Assembly (NCBI GenBank): GCA_024640305.1 | Contig: JAHEFG010000045.1 | Location: forward strand, 1 to 64,000 | Direction: 5' to 3' | DNA from: Gammaproteobacteria bacterium | GTDB lineage: Bacteria > Pseudomonadota > Gammaproteobacteria > Steroidobacterales > Woeseiaceae | Length of the DNA: 64,000 nt | Part shown: positions 33,492 through 42,346 of the stretch, piece after piece | How the letters are laid out: each line of letters begins with the position of its first letter | Numbering within the stretch: position 1 is the stretch's first letter | Position numbers and translations under genes: made by a program | The notes under the pieces: generated by a model | What the model saw: the letters and a program-made list of their open reading frames with translations, nothing else | Told to the model about the DNA's origin: nothing | Database searches by the model: none

Positions 33492-35771
33492 ATGATGGAG
33501 CTTGTCAGCGAATTAAAACGTCGTAACGTGTTTCGCGCCGGCCTTGCCTATCTCGCTGGTTCCTGGCTGATGATCCAGATCGTCGAAACCCTGTTTCCGA
33601 TCTTCGACCTGCCACCGGCATCGATGCGTGTCGTCGTCATTATCCTGGCCGCCGGCTTCGTACCGGCGCTCATTATCTCCTGGGTGTTCGAACTGACGCC
33701 CGGCGGGCTCAGGCGAGACAGCGAAGTACGGCCGGAATCGTCGTTCACCAAACGAACCGCAAAGTCTCTCGATCGCACCATCCTGGTGGTCCTGGCTCTC
33801 GCGTTGTCCCTGTTTGCGATCGACAAATTCGTGCTCGCCCCACAAAGGGAAGCCGCCCTCGTCGAAGAAGCCACGCGCACGGGCGCCGAGCAGGCACTGG
33901 AGGAAGAACGACTGAAATCCAGTGCGATCCCCGATGAGTCCGTAGCGATTTTGCCGTTCGTCAACATGAGCGGCGACGCGGATAACGAATATTTTTCGGA
34001 CGGATTGACCGAGACGCTGCTGCACATGCTGGCGCAGCTCCCCGACCTCAAGGTACCGGCGCGTACATCGGTCTTTTCCTTCAAGAATAAGAATGCCGAC
34101 ATCCGGACCATTGCCGAGGCGCTGGGCGTTGCGCACGTGCTCGAGGGCAGCGTGCAGAAAGCAGGTAACCGGGTGCGGGTCACTGCGCAGCTGATCCGGG
34201 CAGACGACGGTTTCCATCTCTGGTCGCAGAACTACGACCGGACGCTAGACGATATATTCGCTATCCAGGATGAAATTTCGACCGATGTGGCAGCAGCACT
34301 GGGCAGTTCCCTGCTCACAGCGAGTTACTCGGGAATCCGGAATGTCGACACAAAGAATTTCAGTGCTTATGACCTGTATCTCAAGGCGCTGGAGCAGCAG
34401 CACATCAATACCAACGATGCGCTGATCCGCGCGGAAACCCTGTTCAAGTACGCCATCGACAAGGATCCCGACTTTGCGGATGCAAAGCTTGGCCTGGCTC
34501 GCAATTACTTCTGGAAGCGTTGGAAGGGGATCGGCGACGGCGAGGAATATCTGCAAGTCAGGTCACTAAGCAGGGAGGTACTGGCGCGAGCCCCGGACAA
34601 CCTTCCTGCGCAGGCAATGGATACCTGGGTTCAGCTCTACATCGCTTACGACGAGCGCAACGACAACTGGGGAATCGACGAGTCGATTGAACCTATGATC
34701 GACGACATGCTGGCGCTTGTCCGGACAGGCAACGTGGGTTCCTTCCTGGTACGCAATGTCGTCCAAAATCTCTCGGGGCCGCCCCGCCACAGGGACGATG
34801 AGGCACTTGAAATCCTGCGCGCGGCCTTGCGGGTCGACCCGCTCAATTTCGAATTACTTTGGGCACAGGCGAGCCTGTTTCGCGATACCGAGCGATTCGA
34901 GGACGCGAAACAGTCGCTGCTGACGGCTATACAGATTGCCCCGGAGAATCCGCTCTTGTACTCGTCGCTGAGCAACACAGCACTTGACCTCAACGAACAC
35001 GTCGAGAGCATGGACTGGCTTCGGCAAGCCTCGATCATCGATCCTTCGGATCCAAACTACCCGCTATTAATTGCCGAGCGGTTCTATTCCTTTGGGTTAA
35101 GGGCACAAGGTGATCACTGGCTCGAGCGGGCGCGAGACATCGATGCGACTCGAGCCGCGATTGCGGACACGGAGTTGTTGTCTGTCGCGCTCGCAGGGGA
35201 CGACGAACAGTTACTTGAGGCGGCCAGGAAAATACTTCCGGAGACGCTCGAGCCGGAGCCGAAATACGACAATTTCTGGCCCATTAATTACTACGTCGCC
35301 GTGATGGCTCGCCATGGCAGGGCACGAGAAGCGCTGGACTACCTCGGCAATCTCGTACCGGGCCTCGAGGATTACTCGAAGCTGGCCGGCAATAACCGGG
35401 GGACTTTTTATACACAGGGAGTCAGTTGCTGGTTACAGCAGTACGTCATGGACCACGACAGTTACCGGGCACTGATGGAAAAATACATCGACACGCTGGA
35501 TACGGCCGGCATTGTCTGGAGAGAGCCTGCCTCGAACGTAGTCTCCATGGCAGTGTCGATGGGTGACCTGCAAGAGGCTAAGAAGCTTTTTCTGGAGCAC
35601 CACGATTCGTGGCATTGGGCCAACTGGTGGCAGCTGATGGTTTTTCCCTGGCTGGAAGAATTTCGCGCCGAGCCCGAGGTGGCACCGATCATTCAACAGC
35701 GCCTGCAGGAGAGAGCGCGCATTGCCGACGAATTGAAGAACATGTCGATGCAACCGGAATGGAATCTTTAA
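33492..35771 (+). CDS. Membrane-anchored TolB-like/TPR protein (separate paralogue)
   Basis: From ATG 33492 the product has 759 residues and begins MMELVSELKRRNVFRAGLAY, matching the start of the left-hand array. It has three membrane segments (about 15-35, 42-65, 95-112), a long charged linker, a TolB/FlgO-like domain (about 155-285, SVAILPFVNMSGDADNEYFS to FAIQDEISTDV) and TPR repeats. The C-terminal DPIRDEPEF signature of the array is absent; instead it ends with EFRAEPEVAPIIQQRLQERA. GGAAG stands five bases before ATG 33492. In-frame GTG 33357 would add 45 residues that have no family counterpart. Unlike the array genes it is not beside a receptor. The function is unknown. Confidence 0.88.
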   Translation: MMELVSELKRRNVFRAGLAYLAGSWLMIQIVETLFPIFDLPPASMRVVVIILAAGFVPALIISWVFELTPGGLRRDSEVRPESSFTKRTAKSLDRTILVVLALALSLFAIDKFVLAPQREAALVEEATRTGAEQALEEERLKSSAIPDESVAILPFVNMSGDADNEYFSDGLTETLLHMLAQLPDLKVPARTSVFSFKNKNADIRTIAEALGVAHVLEGSVQKAGNRVRVTAQLIRADDGFHLWSQNYDRTLDDIFAIQDEISTDVAAALGSSLLTASYSGIRNVDTKNFSAYDLYLKALEQQHINTNDALIRAETLFKYAIDKDPDFADAKLGLARNYFWKRWKGIGDGEEYLQVRSLSREVLARAPDNLPAQAMDTWVQLYIAYDERNDNWGIDESIEPMIDDMLALVRTGNVGSFLVRNVVQNLSGPPRHRDDEALEILRAALRVDPLNFELLWAQASLFRDTERFEDAKQSLLTAIQIAPENPLLYSSLSNTALDLNEHVESMDWLRQASIIDPSDPNYPLLIAERFYSFGLRAQGDHWLERARDIDATRAAIADTELLSVALAGDDEQLLEAARKILPETLEPEPKYDNFWPINYYVAVMARHGRAREALDYLGNLVPGLEDYSKLAGNNRGTFYTQGVSCWLQQYVMDHDSYRALMEKYIDTLDTAGIVWREPASNVVSMAVSMGDLQEAKKLFLEHHDSWHWANWWQLMVFPWLEEFRAEPEVAPIIQQRLQERARIADELKNMSMQPEWNL

Positions 35772-36047
35772 TGACCGCTATATTGGACGAATCGCGAGCA
35801 ACAATGCGTGCGCCATTGACCTGACCCCCTGGAAGGACCACACCAGCCTGCCGTCAGCACCTATGGAACAGAGCTAGCGCAGGCATCCTTTTACATTTGG
35901 ACTTATCCAAACAACAGCACCCTTTCCGTGACCAATCCATCCGCGGGCCTGCATGTCGGGGAAGATTACATATAGATGCGAAGAAGCCTAACTAGGTCTG
36001 TAAGGTATCTGCCGTAAGTGATTGTAATTCCGCATTAATCTAGCCTT
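35772..36047. other. Gap between the TPR gene and the PEP-CTERM gene
   Basis: No gene is evident. One plus-strand frame (35820-35975, 51 codons, no start signal) reads as protein-like in its second half (SFYIWTYPNNSTLSVTN) and could be a relic, but this may be chance. The right end leads into the sigma-54-like promoter. Confidence 0.35.
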
Positions 36048-36063
36048 CGGCACGGAAGTTGCT
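36048..36063 (+). promoter_or_regulatory. Near-consensus sigma-54 promoter of the PEP-CTERM gene
   Basis: CGGCACGGAAGTTGCT matches the sigma-54 (RpoN) consensus at all positions except the first: GG at 36049-36050 and GC at 36061-36062 are correctly spaced. Transcription would start near 36074, 25 bases before the gene. PEP-CTERM genes in several proteobacteria are known to depend on RpoN with the PrsK/PrsR system, which fits. Confidence 0.7.
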
Positions 36064-36098
36064 AGATATAGGAGGAATTCGGTCTCGGGAGCACTACC

Positions 36099-36749
36099 TT
36101 GCGACAAAAAAGACTAATACTTGCAGCACTCTTTGTGATGTTGCCGTTTGCTGCTAACGCAGAACCAATCAGCGTTCAATACGATGGTACGTTAACGAGC
36201 ACATTCATGGGTTTTCCCGGCCTTTTGAATTTTGACGTGGAGTTTGTATATGACAACGATCTGATAACGTTCGAGAGTACTCAGGTAATTCGGTATGCAA
36301 TGACGAGTGCAAGCGCAACGTTGAATGGCACTGCGTACGCACTTTCAACCGCAACCGCAGTAGCCCAATTCGTTGATCAGGTTGGGTTTGTTCCGCCGCG
36401 CGACAGAGTAAATCTTTATGTTTCTGGACTGAACATTGTGCTTGGGGGCGTGGTTATTACTAATATGGGCCTGAATCTTGAAGGAGAGGAGTCAGCCTTT
36501 AGTGCTCCCAACTGGCCATCTGCCCCAAACCTTGCTGATTTAGCAATTACGAACTTTGCCTCCTTCGTCTTTACGGGTGGAACCTGTCCGAGTTCCTGCA
36601 GCGTGAGCGCAGGCTTCGACCCATACAACAACCATGGATCGCTCAATGTCACAACCTCGGCGACAAGCGTCCCAGAACCCAGCACCTTGGCGTTGCTAGG
36701 AATTGGCCTCGCAGGAATAGGATGGGCTAGACGCAGACACGAAGCCTGA
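36099..36749 (+). CDS. PEP-CTERM sorted secreted protein
   Basis: The 216-residue protein has a signal peptide (about 1-22, ending AANA) and a C-terminal sorting signal at about 191-216: VPEPSTLALLGIGLAGIG followed by WARRR. Such proteins are cut and processed by an exosortase (EpsH/XrtA) and usually end up in extracellular polymer or on the surface. The middle part is beta-rich and Thr/Ser-rich, with one Cys pair (TCPSSC). The start is TTG 36099, with GGGAG seven bases upstream. No exosortase gene lies in the window, so it must be encoded elsewhere. A strong terminator follows. Confidence 0.88.
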   Translation: MRQKRLILAALFVMLPFAANAEPISVQYDGTLTSTFMGFPGLLNFDVEFVYDNDLITFESTQVIRYAMTSASATLNGTAYALSTATAVAQFVDQVGFVPPRDRVNLYVSGLNIVLGGVVITNMGLNLEGEESAFSAPNWPSAPNLADLAITNFASFVFTGGTCPSSCSVSAGFDPYNNHGSLNVTTSATSVPEPSTLALLGIGLAGIGWARRRHEA

Positions 36750-36771
36750 GCGAAAATAGGGAATACTAAAG

Positions 36772-36796
36772 ACCCGCCCACGTGGCGGGTTTTTTT
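36772..36796 (+). terminator. Intrinsic terminator of the PEP-CTERM gene
   Basis: ACCCGCC pairs with GGCGGGT around CACGT and is followed by a run of six T. Confidence 0.9.
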
Positions 36797-36915
36797 GTGC
36801 TCATCGAATTGCCTTGTATCTCAATGAGTGCGTATAAGCCGACATTCAATTAATTCAGGCTCTGAGTATACGTAGCCGAGACTGTAAAAGAGGAACACGC
36901 CCATGTCGAAACTCC

Positions 36916-37125
36916 TCACATCGGCAATTCTTGTAACTCTTTGACCGAAACACTAATTTCTTCTGCCGGACCAACATGAAAATAGAGCAGCGCAACTTCT
37001 GTCCGAGTGAGGTCACGCTTATCCGGAATGCAGTCCGGAAGGCTGATCTCTCCCACTCGTGCCTAGAAGTAAATCATGAGGTTTTCGAGCTGTAACCCGA
37101 ACTTAATGTAGGACGTTTTGTCGAA
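36916..37125 (-). pseudogene. Probable gene remnant, family not recognised
   Basis: This minus-strand frame of 70 codons has one internal TAG and reads as natural protein on both sides: SYIKFGLQLENLMIYF, stop, ARVGEISLPDCIPDKRDLTR and TEVALLYFHVGPAEEISVSV. The frame is closed on the left by TGA and on the right by another TAG. The pattern suggests a decayed C-terminal part of a gene. A short intact frame could begin at GTG 37056 (46 residues) but its ribosome site is weak. No homologue is recognised by eye. Confidence 0.4.
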
Positions 37126-37184
37126 CTAGCTACTCAAAATTCGCATTATTTTCTTTACTATCAAATACCTAATAAAAAAATAGT

Positions 37185-37221
37185 GTTGGTGGAGCGAGTC
37201 GTTCGCGGAGGTTGCTCCGTC
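37185..37221. repeat. Intergenic repeat, right-arm-only copy
   Basis: GGTGGAGCGAGTC, GCGGAGG and GCTCC are shared in order and spacing with the right arm of the family at 42.4, 45.2, 47.3 and 48.7 kb. It lies upstream of the VCBS gene. The central hairpin is missing. Confidence 0.55.
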
Positions 37222-37261
37222 AGGATTCTGCAGCAATACAGCAACTGAATCGGAGGATTAG

Positions 37262-38845
37262 ATGATGGAACCCAATCGCGATCTGCCTGGCCCAGCCTCG
37301 TTGTTAGCCCACGCATTTGTCAGCATGATCCCGCTACTTCTCCTGGCGGGGACTCTCGGCGCGTGCGAGAGCGCGGAACCGGTCGACACCAAGCCACGAT
37401 CGTTCGTCGCTGTGGATATGCCACCTTTGACCTCGGATCGCGCCAGTACAGGCGGCGTTTCTTTTACCGACTACGACAACGATGGCGATGCCGACATCTA
37501 TGTTACGAACGGGTATGACGTGTCGTCGTCAGACCCTGATCCGCAAGCCAACCGACTCTATGAAAACTCTCAGGGCCATTTCGAGGCACGCACGATTGAG
37601 GGCCTGACTGACGTTGAGGCATTCTCCTCGGGAAGTGCCTGGGCCGACTTCGATAATGACGGTGACCTGGATACGTTTATCGCGAATCAAAGGGACCAGG
37701 AGAATGTGCTACTGCTGCAGGAAGTCGCTGAGGATGGCACTGTGCGTTTCATCAGGCGTGCCGCCGCCAAGCTGGCCGAGGACAAGGGCTGGTCTTACTC
37801 GATCGCGGCTGCCGATGCAGACAACGACGGGTTTGTCGACTTTTACGTGTCCAACGGTGGATTGTCCCATAGCGGCGTGAACTTCCTGTATCGAAACATA
37901 GAGGGCAACGCCATTGAACGGGTTCTCAATACCGAAGCGGTCGACAGTAACCACGCCAGCGGTGGCGCTTCCTGGTCCGATTACGACGGCGATGGTGACC
38001 AGGACCTGGTTGTCGCAAATCGTCCGACAGCCGACATGCAGGGCTTCAAACTATCGCTCTTTCGAAACGATGGGAATCTGAAATTCGCGCGGATGGACGA
38101 GAGCGCCCTGCCCTTGGATGCGACGTTCCCGATGTCTGTCGCTTGGGGCGATGTCGACAACGATGGTGACCAGGACCTGTACGCGGGCAATCTCTATGGT
38201 ATGGCCAACAATCTCTATGAGAATCTCGGGGATGGCACTTTCCGAGTTATGGACGGCGGTCGAGCGACAAAGGATGCCGGATCCAGTTATGCCGTTACCT
38301 TCGGGGACCTCGATAACGACGCCGACCTCGACCTGGTCGTCGCGAACTGGGGAGGCGCCAGCGAGATTTACCTGAACGATGGTGCCGGGCATTTTGAGCA
38401 AGTGCATTCAGATGCATTCCAGCGCTCAATACAATATGCCTCGAGTGTGGCCGTTGGTGACTATGACAGTGATGGCGATCTCGACATTCTCATCGGTAAC
38501 TGGCCGAACCACCCGGGCGAAGGCTTTGAAGAGAACGTGCTCATGGAAAATCGCTTTGCGGACGGGAATTGGGTCAAGGTTGCGCTGGAAGGCGATGCTT
38601 CAAACCGTTCTGCGATCGGCGCTTTGATCCTGGTCGAGACCGCGACAGGGGGCACTACCCGGCAACAGATTCGCGAAGTCAGCGCCCACTCCGGCTGGCG
38701 GAGCCAGGGCGAACTCACACAGCACTTTGGCCTGGGAACCGCGACCGCTGTTTCGAAGATCGTGATTAACTGGCCGTCAGGACATTCCCAAACCGTCGTC
38801 GAACCGTCGATCAACCAGATCCTGAAGGTGCGCGAAGGTCGCTGA
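37262..38845 (+). CDS. VCBS/FG-GAP repeat lipoprotein with ASPIC/UnbV domain (CRTAC1-like)
   Basis: The 527-residue protein has an N-terminal hydrophobic segment ending in a lipobox (LGAC, Cys at about 35). It then carries repeated calcium-loop motifs of the FG-GAP/VCBS type: DYDNDGDADIYVTNG, DFDNDGDLDTFIAN, DYDGDGDQDLVVAN, DVDNDGDQDLYAGN, DLDNDADLDLVVAN and DYDSDGDLDILIGN. These form a beta-propeller. The C-terminal 100 residues are an ASPIC/UnbV domain (HFGLGTATAVSKIVINWPSG). It is probably an outer-membrane or surface lipoprotein; carbohydrate or protein binding is common for such propellers, but the ligand is unknown. GGAGG precedes ATG 37262, with ATG 37265 as alternative. Confidence 0.9.
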   Translation: MMEPNRDLPGPASLLAHAFVSMIPLLLLAGTLGACESAEPVDTKPRSFVAVDMPPLTSDRASTGGVSFTDYDNDGDADIYVTNGYDVSSSDPDPQANRLYENSQGHFEARTIEGLTDVEAFSSGSAWADFDNDGDLDTFIANQRDQENVLLLQEVAEDGTVRFIRRAAAKLAEDKGWSYSIAAADADNDGFVDFYVSNGGLSHSGVNFLYRNIEGNAIERVLNTEAVDSNHASGGASWSDYDGDGDQDLVVANRPTADMQGFKLSLFRNDGNLKFARMDESALPLDATFPMSVAWGDVDNDGDQDLYAGNLYGMANNLYENLGDGTFRVMDGGRATKDAGSSYAVTFGDLDNDADLDLVVANWGGASEIYLNDGAGHFEQVHSDAFQRSIQYASSVAVGDYDSDGDLDILIGNWPNHPGEGFEENVLMENRFADGNWVKVALEGDASNRSAIGALILVETATGGTTRQQIREVSAHSGWRSQGELTQHFGLGTATAVSKIVINWPSGHSQTVVEPSINQILKVREGR

Positions 38846-38910
38846 GAACTACAGGTCGCGAAAACGGAATCAGATGCATGGAACCGCTCTAATTGACTGC
38901 TTCAGAGGGT

Positions 38911-38980
38911 GGCATTGACGCTTCGCGTCCCCACTTGCGGCTGCGCCTCTGCCTGAGTTGAACGGGGTTCTCATCCTGGA
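38911..38980. repeat. Intergenic repeat, left-arm-only copy
   Basis: The stretch CTTGCGGCTGCGCC-TCTGCCTGAGT followed by GGGGTTCTCATCC matches the left arm of the copy at 42.35 kb. It sits between convergent genes. No terminator hairpin is attached here. Confidence 0.6.
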
Positions 38981-39048
38981 TCCTCTGCTGCTCTTGGGAA
39001 CTGCTTCGTGTACTACCGGTTTTTCGGTCGGGACTTCGAGGTATCGAA

Positions 39049-39702
39049 TCAACCACCCTCGATGGCAGCCAAAGGCACCTCGTAGATTTCGTCACCGTTG
39101 ATCGTAACAATCCAGGTATCGCCCTCCAGCCTGGACTCCACCTGGCGGTTTGTGGCGTTGACGTAGTCGTTCATGAAGTTGATCGTGAACTGCTCGCCCC
39201 CGGGACTCAGCACGACGATTGAGGCCTGCCTGTCATCCATCCGCAGGATTCCCGCAGGACAGCTGCCAAACTCGACCCCGTCTGCGGCACGGCATCGCAG
39301 AAACGTGGTTGCGTCGTAGTCCTTCGTCGAGAACGGCCGTGTCGGATTGCTCATTTCGTCTGGATCGAGCGCGGCCGTGCTCCAGTATACGTACACACTC
39401 TCGTCCGGAAAGCGAAAGATCAGACCTTGATCTCCGAGGCCGCTCTGTCGATAGACGGCACGTCCATTCTGGTCGATAAAGTTTCCCGACGTGTCTTCGA
39501 CCGGCGCAAGCTCGTGCGTTACACCGTCTTTCCGGATGATAGTCACGTAACCCTGGCGTTGGCTAAAAGTGCAGGCAATCATCTTATCGGTATGGTCAGA
39601 ACCAGCCGGATAAATGTCGCACCGGGCTTCAGTTGAGTCCGCCCAGGCAGGCATTGCCCAACCCATCACCAGAACAAGCACTAACAAAGCCGAGAATCTC
39701 AC
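39049..39702 (-). CDS. Secreted protein of unknown function
   Basis: From GTG 39702 the product has 217 residues, with a signal peptide (about 1-21, ending PAWAD). The mature protein has four cysteines that could form disulfides (RCDIYP, IACTFS, FLRCRA, GSCPAG) and beta-rich segments (FIDQNGRAVYRQSGLGDQG, ESVYVYWSTAALDPDE). GTG 39702 is preferred because AAGGA stands seven bases upstream; an ATG at 39729 has no good ribosome site. It is convergent with the VCBS gene and follows another secreted protein on the same strand. I recognise no family. Confidence 0.75.
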   Translation of the reverse strand: MRFSALLVLVLVMGWAMPAWADSTEARCDIYPAGSDHTDKMIACTFSQRQGYVTIIRKDGVTHELAPVEDTSGNFIDQNGRAVYRQSGLGDQGLIFRFPDESVYVYWSTAALDPDEMSNPTRPFSTKDYDATTFLRCRAADGVEFGSCPAGILRMDDRQASIVVLSPGGEQFTINFMNDYVNATNRQVESRLEGDTWIVTINGDEIYEVPLAAIEGG

Positions 39703-39849
39703 AATTAATTCCTTCCGAGCCGGCGACATGGCGATCGAATGTCGCGCCCCCTGCCCCCGACAGAGCGAACTGCCGTTTCACTGCAGATAATAATGACACG
39801 AAGAACCATGCAGGCAAAGATAGGTTTCGGTAACTCTCGGATTGCGTGG

Positions 39850-39915
39850 AGGGGGCCGCCAGGGCCTCAATTTTTGATTGCTGGCGGTGGGGTGAGTCTT
39901 GTGCGGAGGATGCTC
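39850..39915. repeat. Intergenic repeat, degenerate central hairpin and complete right arm
   Basis: A GGGGCC ... GGGCC-type degenerate hairpin is followed by TTTTTGATTG, CTGGCGGTGGGGTGAGTC and GTGCGGAGGATGCTCC. It abuts the stop codon of the minus-strand gene at 39916. Confidence 0.65.
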
Positions 39916-40971
39916 CTAGCGACTGCGACGACTGTCCGGGGTGCGCATCCCATACAGCTCATTGTATTTGATAACGGTCCGGAGCCCCTCCATCGTGTCC
40001 ACTCGGCGAGTTGACCAGGACGATACGGCTTGCGGATGTCTTAACCTGATTGACCAGAGGTAGCGGCCACCCGGTTCCAGCGGTTTCTGCAGATGATAGC
40101 GCGGCTCGGTCAGGCCCTCGATGTATTCGACCACGCGCCCTGCCTCATAGCCACCGCCGGGTTTCCCGCCGCCCGCGAGGAAGCCGGCTTTCTGGTAGTA
40201 GGCCCGATACACGATCACGTCATACGATATCTCTGCCGTTGTCGACGGTTTCCATTCCAGAGTGGGCGTCAGTGTCTTGATGCTACGAAATAGACGCGAC
40301 CGGGTCTGTTTCGGCCGTTCGACTTCCACACCGCGACGGTGCTCGTCGCAGGAAATGCCGAATGCTGCAATACAGATCGGCACCCCGGTAATCCTCCAAA
40401 GCTGGTCCTCGATCGTCAACAGGGACGTTGCCACGTTGTCCGTGGAGTCTTTTCCGCCGGCCAACCAGGAAGAAGCCTCATCAGACTCATCCTCAACCGC
40501 AATCTCGAGACGCTGATTCTCGTCAACTGTCAGTAACAACGTGCCTATGTACGTTGCATCGGCGTCGTTCGATACCGAGAAACGGGCCCACAAACGATCA
40601 CCTCGAAACGTTCCACCGGCCGCTGCACCGCCAGCATCTCGGCTCCACTCGTAACTGGCAACCACGTAGTCGCCGGCTTCAAGCTCCATCAAGAAATCGC
40701 CCGACTCATCGACTTCAACGCGAGTCGCCTCGTCTTCCGACTCATTGAGGACCCACAACAGGAACATGTCGCCGGACTTGAATACGCCCGGTTTGTCCAG
40801 TTCGATCGATTCACCAGAGTCGAGACTCAGCTTGACGCGCCCAAAGGCAGCCCTTTTGTCACTGGCGTCCGCGTCGGGCAGCACGACCAGCGTCGCACCA
40901 AGAAAAACAATCCCAGGAAGCAGCCAAAACCGCAGAAACCTACGTGGACGAAAGCCGCTGGCAATCAACAA
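39916..40971 (-). CDS. Secreted or anchored protein of unknown function
   Basis: The product has about 351 residues with an Arg-rich N-terminus and a hydrophobic segment (about 12-36, FWLLPGIVFLGATLVVLPDA) that may be a signal peptide or anchor. The mature part is beta-rich: GRVKLSLDSGESIELDKPGV and LMELEAGDYVVASYEW look like a carbohydrate-binding or fibronectin-like fold, and LTPTLEWKPSTTAEISYDVI reads like a fibronectin type III segment. Start choice is odd: a perfect AGGAGG at 40993-40988 stands seven bases before a CTG (40980), while the first conventional codon is TTG at 40971, 16 bases away. The coordinate given uses TTG. No function is recognised. Confidence 0.72.
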   Translation of the reverse strand: MLIASGFRPRRFLRFWLLPGIVFLGATLVVLPDADASDKRAAFGRVKLSLDSGESIELDKPGVFKSGDMFLLWVLNESEDEATRVEVDESGDFLMELEAGDYVVASYEWSRDAGGAAAGGTFRGDRLWARFSVSNDADATYIGTLLLTVDENQRLEIAVEDESDEASSWLAGGKDSTDNVATSLLTIEDQLWRITGVPICIAAFGISCDEHRRGVEVERPKQTRSRLFRSIKTLTPTLEWKPSTTAEISYDVIVYRAYYQKAGFLAGGGKPGGGYEAGRVVEYIEGLTEPRYHLQKPLEPGGRYLWSIRLRHPQAVSSWSTRRVDTMEGLRTVIKYNELYGMRTPDSRRSR

Positions 40972-41179
40972 AGATCTCAGAGTATTGCCTCCTAAAATGT
41001 CGCTTCTGTCTCATTCGTCGCACATAGTAACGATAAGCGCCGGAAATCGACAGGTACTCGCAGAAAGCGAATACAAGGATCCAATTATAAGCAAATACCG
41101 CCTCGATGCTAAGCCAAGCGCCAATGACAGACTCGCCCTTCAATTCCTTGTAGGGGAGGACAAACAAGCCCGATAACAA
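40940..41179 (-). CDS. Possible small membrane protein or gene remnant
   Basis: A 79-residue frame from TTG 41179 reads GLFVLPYKELKGESVIGAWL then SIEAVFAYNWILVFAFCEYL and RYYVRRMRQKRH. It has one good hydrophobic helix followed by a positive patch, as in real single-pass proteins. It overlaps the start of the next gene by 32 bases and contains that gene's AGGAGG, which would suit coupled translation. It has no ribosome site of its own, and opposite-strand frames are also open, so it may be a relic or chance. Confidence 0.3.
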   Translation of the reverse strand: MLSGLFVLPYKELKGESVIGAWLSIEAVFAYNWILVFAFCEYLSISGAYRYYVRRMRQKRHFRRQYSEIFVDCQRLSST

Positions 41180-41330
41180 TGCGGCGGACAGCCGGCTGAC
41201 GCCGGACCGCTAAATCTGGCCGCAGAGACGACGCCGGTCCGGCACCCTGGTCCACCCTGTCTGTTGATGTGAATCCAATCTCATCCGACGTGCATCTTCT
41301 GACATATACACAGCATGTAAGGGGAAGCGG

Positions 41331-42275
41331 ATGAAAGCGATTTTTGTAAGTCCTGAAGACGGACGGCTGCGCGCCGGCTGGCGAATACTGGCATTCATTG
41401 CCGGGTTGATGGCACTGAATGCGGCCATGTTTCTTGGTGTTCGCGCGATCAATGGCAGCTTGCCCAAGGACTCCATATTGCCGTTTTTGATATTCGGATT
41501 CGTGGCAACGGTATCGGTTTACGTGGCGAGACGATTCCTCGACAAACGCAGTTTCCGCTCCCTGGGGCTCCGTCTGGATCGGTTTGCCATAGCGGACGTT
41601 ATCGGTGGCGTCCTGGTCAGCGCACTCGTTATGGCGATTATGTTCTTCATGCTGCTGGCGGCTGGCCTCATTCAATTTGAGGGGTTTGTCTGGTGGACCG
41701 ATAATCCGCCGGGAACTGCCGTACTGAGCGCCGCGGTTTTACCGGCTATTCTCATGGTGTTGCTTGAGTTGGCGATCGTCGCCTGGTGGGAGGAGCTCGT
41801 ATTCCGTGGCTATCTGTTCCAGAACACCGTGTCCGGCCTCGGGCTCATGTGGAGTGTTGCCGTGTTGTCGCTCATCTTTGGGCTGCTGCATGCCATGAAC
41901 CCGAACGCCACGTTGCTGTCGTCCGTGTTAATTACCTTGCTCACGCCACAATTGTTTTACGCCTACCTCAAAACCGGACAACTATGGCTGCCAATCGGTA
42001 TCCATTGGGGATGGAACTTTTTTCAGGCCTCCGTATTTGGCTTTGCGGCCAGTGGTCAGTCGTCACCGACCATGATTGCGCAATCGCCGATCGGGCCGGA
42101 CTGGCTTAGTGGCGGCGCCTTCGGGGCTGAAGGTAGCGTCCTGATCATTCCGGTGACCGCGTTCTCCATGGTCGTCATCCACTTCTGGGTACGTGCCACG
42201 AGAAAGTCCAGCCAGCGGCCAATGCAAATGCTGGCCTCTTTTCCCGACAGAAGTGAACTGGCCGAAGCAGCATAG
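41331..42275 (+). CDS. CPBP (CAAX/Abi-type) intramembrane metalloprotease
   Basis: The 314-residue protein has about eight membrane segments and the three CPBP motifs: EELVFRG (Glu154-Glu155 and Arg158), FGLLHAMNP (His near 187) and HWGWNFFQ (His near 225). These supply the glutamate and histidines of the active site inside the membrane. Family members process prenylated proteins in eukaryotes and act in bacteriocin immunity or regulation in bacteria; the substrate here is unknown. AGGGGAAGC precedes ATG 41331. The gene is followed by a repeat copy with a terminator. Confidence 0.9.
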   Translation: MKAIFVSPEDGRLRAGWRILAFIAGLMALNAAMFLGVRAINGSLPKDSILPFLIFGFVATVSVYVARRFLDKRSFRSLGLRLDRFAIADVIGGVLVSALVMAIMFFMLLAAGLIQFEGFVWWTDNPPGTAVLSAAVLPAILMVLLELAIVAWWEELVFRGYLFQNTVSGLGLMWSVAVLSLIFGLLHAMNPNATLLSSVLITLLTPQLFYAYLKTGQLWLPIGIHWGWNFFQASVFGFAASGQSSPTMIAQSPIGPDWLSGGAFGAEGSVLIIPVTAFSMVVIHFWVRATRKSSQRPMQMLASFPDRSELAEAA

Positions 42276-42346
42276 CGAGATAGCAGCGATGAGCAGCTGG
42301 TTGACTTGATCGAACAGGCGTTTCTTGAGGGGCAGATTGGCGGAGA

